Under the pieces are notes generated by a model. That model was given only the letters and a program-made list of their open reading frames with translations, ran no database searches and was not told the DNA's origin. The position numbers were made by a program, and so were the translations under genes. 8,317 nucleotides of DNA from Brevundimonas sp. (GTDB lineage: Bacteria; Pseudomonadota; Alphaproteobacteria; Caulobacterales; Caulobacteraceae): positions 1 through 8,317 of the forward strand of contig JAAXIW010000065.1 in NCBI GenBank assembly GCA_012270135.1. Direction: 5' to 3'. Shown here in pieces: positions 5,614-8,317 of this stretch (within the stretch, counting starts at the first letter, position 1; each line of letters begins with the position of its first letter).

Positions 5614-7413
5614 TTACAGTCGCGTCTCGCCGTCCAGGATCGCCTGCAGCGCCGCCTCGCTCAATTTCGTGTAGCCGCTGCGCCCGCCGCGGACATAGAC
5701 CGGCCCGTCGATCTTGGCGGGATCGAACCCGTCGGCGACCAGGTCGATCTTGCGATACTTGAAGGTGCCGGTGGTGTCCGCCGCCTTGATGATCCGCACG
5801 AAGACCGGCTGGGCGTAGGTGGGCAGTTCCTGTTCGACCCAGTCCGCGAAGGCGCGGGCCCCGAATTTGCCGTCGATCACCAGGGCGACCATGCCGGCCT
5901 TGCCGTCGTGCCCCGGGACCGGGACCCCGTAGGCGATGACTTCCTTGACGCCCGGCCCGTCCGCCAGACGCTGCTCGACCTCGGCGGTTGAGACGTTCTC
6001 ACCCTTCCAGCGGAAGGTGTCGCCGATCCGGTCGATGAAATAGGCATAGCCCTCGCTGTCCTGCTTCATCAGGTCTCCGGTGCGGAACCAGCGGTCGCCG
6101 CGCACGAAGACATCACGCAGGATCTTCTTCTCCGAGGCGGCCTTGTCGGCATAGCCCGAGAAGGCGTGGCGGGTGTCGTCGCCGATACGGCCGATGGCTT
6201 CGCCGACCTCGCCCGCCTTGGCCAGCTGGCACAGGCCGTCCGGTCCGCGCACCGGCTCCTCGGTGTCGATGTCGAAGCGCACCAGGCGGAAATTGATCTG
6301 CTTTTTCAGGAAGCCCGGCGCGCGCCCGATCGCTCCCGGCTTGCCGTCGAAATTGAACAGGGAAACGTTGCCCTCGGTCGAGCCGTAGAACTCGAGGATA
6401 TCCGGCACTGCGAATCGTTTCTGGAAGTCGGTCCAGACGTCCGGCCGCAGCCCGTTGCCGAAGGCCAGGCGCAGTTTGTGGGCGCGTTCGTCGGGGTTCT
6501 CGGGGCAGTTGACCAGGTAACGGCACAGCTCGCCGATGTAGACAAACAGGGTGGCGCCGGAGGCCTTCACATCCGGCCAGAAGCTGGAGGCCGAGAAGCG
6601 TTTGCGGAGCACCAGACGACCGCCGTTCAGCAGGGCCGGACCGATGCCGACGAGGCCGCCGGTCGAGTGGTAAAGCGGCAGGACGTTGAAGGTGACGTCC
6701 TTGTCGGTTGCGGCCGTGGCGCCGGCGAAGGCGCGCATATAGGTCCGTGCCCGGGCGTGGGTGACCTTGGCCGCCTTCGGCAGGCCGGTGGTGCCCGAGG
6801 TGTAGATGTACAGGGCGGTGTCGCGGTTGGTCAGGCCCGAGCGCACCGATCGGGCCGGTCGGACCGAGGAGCCTCCACGCACGGGCTTGTCGAGGCCGCG
6901 GCGCTCGTCCGCCTCGTCGGCGTCGGCGAGGCCCAGGACCCAGAGCATCAGGTTGCGGCCGGTATGGGGGCGCGCCTCCTCGACCCGGCGCCAGCAGTCC
7001 GCATCGGTCACGACCTGCGAAGCGTTGGAGATCGACAGGCAGTGGGCCAGGGCGTGACCCGTCAGGTTGGTGTTGATCAGGGCGGTGGCGACCCCGATCT
7101 TGGAGAAACCCATCCAGGCCGCGATGTATTCGGCCCGGTTCAGCATCACCAGGGCGATGGTGTCGCCGCGTTTCAGCCGCCGGCTCTGGGCCCAGTGGCC
7201 GAACCGGTTGGCCATCGCGTCGAGCTCGCGAAACGTCAGCGTCAGCCGGTCGTCCTGGATGGCGACATGGTCGGGAAACCTGTCGACGGCCTCTTCCCAG
7301 TCGTCACAGACGAGGTCGGCGCCGTCGAGATCGATCGGCTTGATGCGCTTGAGCAGACGGCGCAGCCCCTTCGCGAACCGCATGTCGCGCCGGATGTTCG
7401 CCACCAGCCCCAT
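5614..7413 (-). CDS. Long-chain/very-long-chain acyl-CoA synthetase (FATP/VLCS type)
   Basis: An ATP-dependent ligase of the ANL (adenylate-forming) superfamily that activates long-chain fatty acids to acyl-CoA, at the membrane face or in the cytosol, feeding beta-oxidation or lipid synthesis. From the ATG at 7413 it has 599 residues, in the usual range for the FATP/ACSVL subgroup. Visible motifs are the AMP-binding P-loop YTSGTTGLPK (204-213), FYGSTEGN (342-349), WFRTGD (442-447), the hinge region FIDRIGDTFRWKGENVS (459-475) and the C-terminal TGTFKYRK (548-555). FIDRIGDTFRWKGENVS and GTFKxxK mark the FATP/VLCS branch rather than classic FadD. The ATG at 7413 was chosen; a GTG at 7425 in the same frame would add four residues (MDGT) and cannot be excluded. 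Substrate chain length cannot be read from sequence. No lesion is seen. motA follows 74 bp downstream with no clear terminator between, so read-through is possible. Confidence 0.94.
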   Translation of the reverse strand: MGLVANIRRDMRFAKGLRRLLKRIKPIDLDGADLVCDDWEEAVDRFPDHVAIQDDRLTLTFRELDAMANRFGHWAQSRRLKRGDTIALVMLNRAEYIAAWMGFSKIGVATALINTNLTGHALAHCLSISNASQVVTDADCWRRVEEARPHTGRNLMLWVLGLADADEADERRGLDKPVRGGSSVRPARSVRSGLTNRDTALYIYTSGTTGLPKAAKVTHARARTYMRAFAGATAATDKDVTFNVLPLYHSTGGLVGIGPALLNGGRLVLRKRFSASSFWPDVKASGATLFVYIGELCRYLVNCPENPDERAHKLRLAFGNGLRPDVWTDFQKRFAVPDILEFYGSTEGNVSLFNFDGKPGAIGRAPGFLKKQINFRLVRFDIDTEEPVRGPDGLCQLAKAGEVGEAIGRIGDDTRHAFSGYADKAASEKKILRDVFVRGDRWFRTGDLMKQDSEGYAYFIDRIGDTFRWKGENVSTAEVEQRLADGPGVKEVIAYGVPVPGHDGKAGMVALVIDGKFGARAFADWVEQELPTYAQPVFVRIIKAADTTGTFKYRKIDLVADGFDPAKIDGPVYVRGGRSGYTKLSEAALQAILDGETRL

Positions 7414-7630
7414 CGTTCCGTCCACTCCGTCGAATGACAGCCATCTACCCGAAGGTGATGAACAAGCCGCTTCTCCGGGTCAACCGGCAGGGGAATCCCG
7501 GGAGCCTTTACGGGCCGCTGAACAGCGGATTGACCGGGCAGCGTGGCGCCGAAGCGCCGGTTACGCAGGGGAAGGTTCTCGCAAGGGCGCTTCAAGTATA
7601 GGAATGCCACAAAACTGCGCCCTAACAGGC

Positions 7631-7655
7631 GAAACTGTGTTCGCAACAGTGTTTC
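7631..7655. promoter_or_regulatory. 25-bp operator-like dyad
   Basis: The pattern is GAAAC-N2-TGTT-N3-AACA-N2-GTTTC, in which 9 of 12 base pairs are symmetric about a central G. It sits 75 bp upstream of the 7731 start and 217 bp from the acyl-CoA synthetase start. This two-block symmetry is typical of dimeric repressor sites such as those of TetR-like proteins, but no regulator gene is in the window and the factor is unknown. Confidence 0.45.
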
Positions 7656-7677
7656 TTCGCGGCATATCGCTATTAGC

Positions 7678-7702
7678 GGAACCGTGATCTCGGGAAGCGG
7701 TT
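7678..7702 (+). promoter_or_regulatory. Candidate EcfG-type (general stress response) promoter
   Basis: GGAAC (7678-7682) is followed after 16 nt by GGTT (7699-7702), close to the alphaproteobacterial EcfG/SigT pattern GGAAC-N16/17-CGTT. The predicted start would lie about 20 nt before the strong GGAGGA ribosome site (7719-7724) of the downstream gene. One caution is that GAACCG/CGGTTC here also form a perfect 6-bp inverted repeat, which could be the real signal. Confidence 0.4.
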
Positions 7703-7730
7703 CTCACTCCACCGAATTGGAGGACTGAAC

Positions 7731-8012
7731 ATGAGCATTACCTATCCCCATGACCGAACTATTCCGAGTGACGGTTTGACGGCCGCGCCGCGTGAAGAGC
7801 CCTTCGTCCCCGTCTACGCCCGCACGCGTTCGGCCACCGGCCGCAAGGGCGGTGTGAAATCCTGGATGATCCTCGCCCCGATCGGGGTGTTGGTCCTCGG
7901 CGCCGCGGCGGTCGTTCTGGTGACGGCCCAGGGCGAGCATGTCGCGCCCGTTCCGCTGGTCGAGCCTGCGGCGACCGGCCCGGTTCTGCCGACCCAGCCC
8001 CGGGTCGACTAG
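7731..8012 (+). CDS. Single-pass membrane protein, N-terminal part, ended by in-frame TAG
   Basis: A 93-residue reading frame of unknown function with a strong start: ATG at 7731 and GGAGGA 6 nt upstream. The N-terminal 44 residues are soluble and end in a basic stretch (RTRSATGRKGGVK). A hydrophobic helix follows at about 45-66, then a Pro/Val/Ala-rich segment. By the positive-inside rule the N terminus is cytoplasmic and the rest periplasmic. The frame stops at TAG (8010-8012), in the middle of a Pro/Ala-rich tail that continues unbroken in the same frame beyond the stop (see the next feature). It is therefore probably the front part of a longer protein cut by a nonsense mutation or sequencing error, rather than a complete gene. 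Amber read-through is possible but nothing in the context supports it. The EcfG-like element upstream hints at stress control. I do not recognise a domain family. Confidence 0.7.
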   Translation: MSITYPHDRTIPSDGLTAAPREEPFVPVYARTRSATGRKGGVKSWMILAPIGVLVLGAAAVVLVTAQGEHVAPVPLVEPAATGPVLPTQPRVD

Positions 8013-8317
8013 ATCACGCCGGTCGAGACGCCGGCCCCGACCATCGAGCCCGCGCCCGTCGTCCGCGCGGCGCCGGCTCCGGCTCCCACGCGCCGGGCCG
8101 CCCCGGCTCCGGCTCCCCGTTCCGCCCCGGCTCCGGCCACGCGTGAAGCGCCTGCGGAACCGACCGGTCCGCAGCCCTATACGTCGACCCTGAACGCGAC
8201 TCCGCCGGCGACCGCACCCGCGACGCCGGCCCCGACCCCGGCGCCCCCGCCGGTGATCGTGATCGTTCCGTCCAGGAGATTACGGGCTGACGAAAGAGGA
8301 CCCCGCGAAGCGATCCG
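8013..8317 (+). pseudogene. Continuation of the interrupted membrane-protein gene (Pro/Ala-rich tail)
   Basis: After the TAG at 8010-8012 the same frame stays open to the end of the window. To about 8270 it reads as a natural continuation of the periplasmic tail (ITPVETPAPTIEPAPVV, later TREAPAEPTGPQPYTSTLN, then PPPVIVIVP). It includes PAPAP repeats encoded by near-identical CCGGCTCCGG units. From about 8271 this frame turns Arg-rich with poor GC at third positions. The next frame instead reads GDYGLTKEDPAKRS with a more typical codon pattern, suggesting a one-base frameshift. No start codon with an RBS was found for an independent gene here. The best reading is the 3' part of a disrupted gene, with the end outside the window. 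Confidence 0.55.
8073..8138 (+). repeat. Short CCGGCTCCGG repeats encoding PAPAP
   Basis: CCGGCTCCGGCTCCC occurs exactly at 8073-8087 and again at 8103-8117, with a shortened copy, CCGGCTCCGGCC, at 8127-8138. They encode the PAPAP units of the disrupted tail. Such repeats are prone to slippage and to sequencing error. Confidence 0.7.

Larger units (their letters stand above)
7414..7730. promoter_or_regulatory. Divergent intergenic region, 317 bp
   Basis: I see no gene here. It separates the minus-strand acyl-CoA synthetase from the plus-strand gene at 7731 and must carry both promoters. It contains inverted repeats CCGCTG-AA-CAGCGG (7515-7528) and GGCGC-CGAA-GCGCC (7545-7558), the 25-bp dyad at 7631-7655, and an EcfG-like element at 7678-7702. 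For the synthetase two weak minus-strand candidates exist: CTTGCG (7580-7585) with GTAACC (7559-7564), and an isolated TATACT (7595-7600) without a good -35. Confidence 0.5.

Noticed and set aside
6166..7437. A 423-residue plus-strand frame opposite the acyl-CoA synthetase
   Set aside because: It is a GC-rich shadow frame opposite a gene with all ANL-superfamily motifs; no RBS or recognisable domain.
4588..7488. Exact 14-base match CCGGGTCAACCGGC in two intergenic regions (4588-4601 and 7475-7488)
   Set aside because: At this GC content one 14-base match is about what chance gives in a window this size; flanking bases differ and no third copy was seen.
7242..7646. A 134-residue minus-strand frame covering the intergenic region and the start of the acyl-CoA synthetase
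   Set aside because: It overlaps the synthetase in another frame, is Arg/Ser-rich in that part, and lacks an RBS and a domain.
1..8317. CRISPR arrays, insertion sequences, tRNA or rRNA genes, defence or toxin-antitoxin systems
   Set aside because: None seen on either strand: no regularly spaced repeats, transposase motifs, terminal inverted repeats or cloverleaf sequences.

Overview
The window is GC-rich, densely coding DNA that reads as a chromosomal segment of an alphaproteobacterium, most likely Caulobacterales (Brevundimonas or Caulobacter-like). This rests on three things: a motA with no motB beside it, several small Ala/Pro-rich lipoproteins, and promoter-like elements of the TTGCG...TATC type. 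The genus is inferred from general resemblance, not from a search.

Layout. Positions 1-1041 (+) hold the C-terminal half of methylmalonyl-CoA mutase, including its cobalamin-binding domain. It converges, with 3 bp between stop codons, on a minus-strand block running from about 7413 down to 1045. In transcription order that block is: a FATP/VLCS-type long-chain acyl-CoA synthetase (7413-5614), the flagellar stator protein MotA (5539-4670), three small low-complexity lipoproteins (4530-4237, 4060-3836, 3655-3401), the bifunctional tRNA-modification enzyme MnmC (3319-1505), and a small Cys-containing exported protein resembling DUF6491 (1467-1045). Hairpin terminators at 3771-3800 and 3352-3379 close the second and third lipoprotein genes; a weaker candidate at 4189-4211 may close the first.

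A 317-bp intergenic region (7414-7730) separates the acyl-CoA synthetase from a divergent plus-strand gene at 7731. It holds a 25-bp dyad and an EcfG-like promoter candidate. The plus-strand gene encodes a single-pass membrane protein. Its frame is cut by a TAG at 8010-8012, yet Pro/Ala-rich coding sequence continues in the same frame to about 8270 and then appears to move to another frame before the window ends. It is probably a degraded gene, or it carries assembly errors.

Functionally this is mostly housekeeping: propionate/odd-chain and fatty-acid metabolism, motility, wobble-uridine modification and envelope lipoproteins. I found no defence system, mobile element, CRISPR array or RNA gene, and no convincing new multi-gene system. 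The points most worth a second look are the interrupted membrane-protein gene, the regulatory DNA in front of it, and the tandem duplication of a complete lipoprotein transcription unit (promoter, RBS, signal peptide and terminator).
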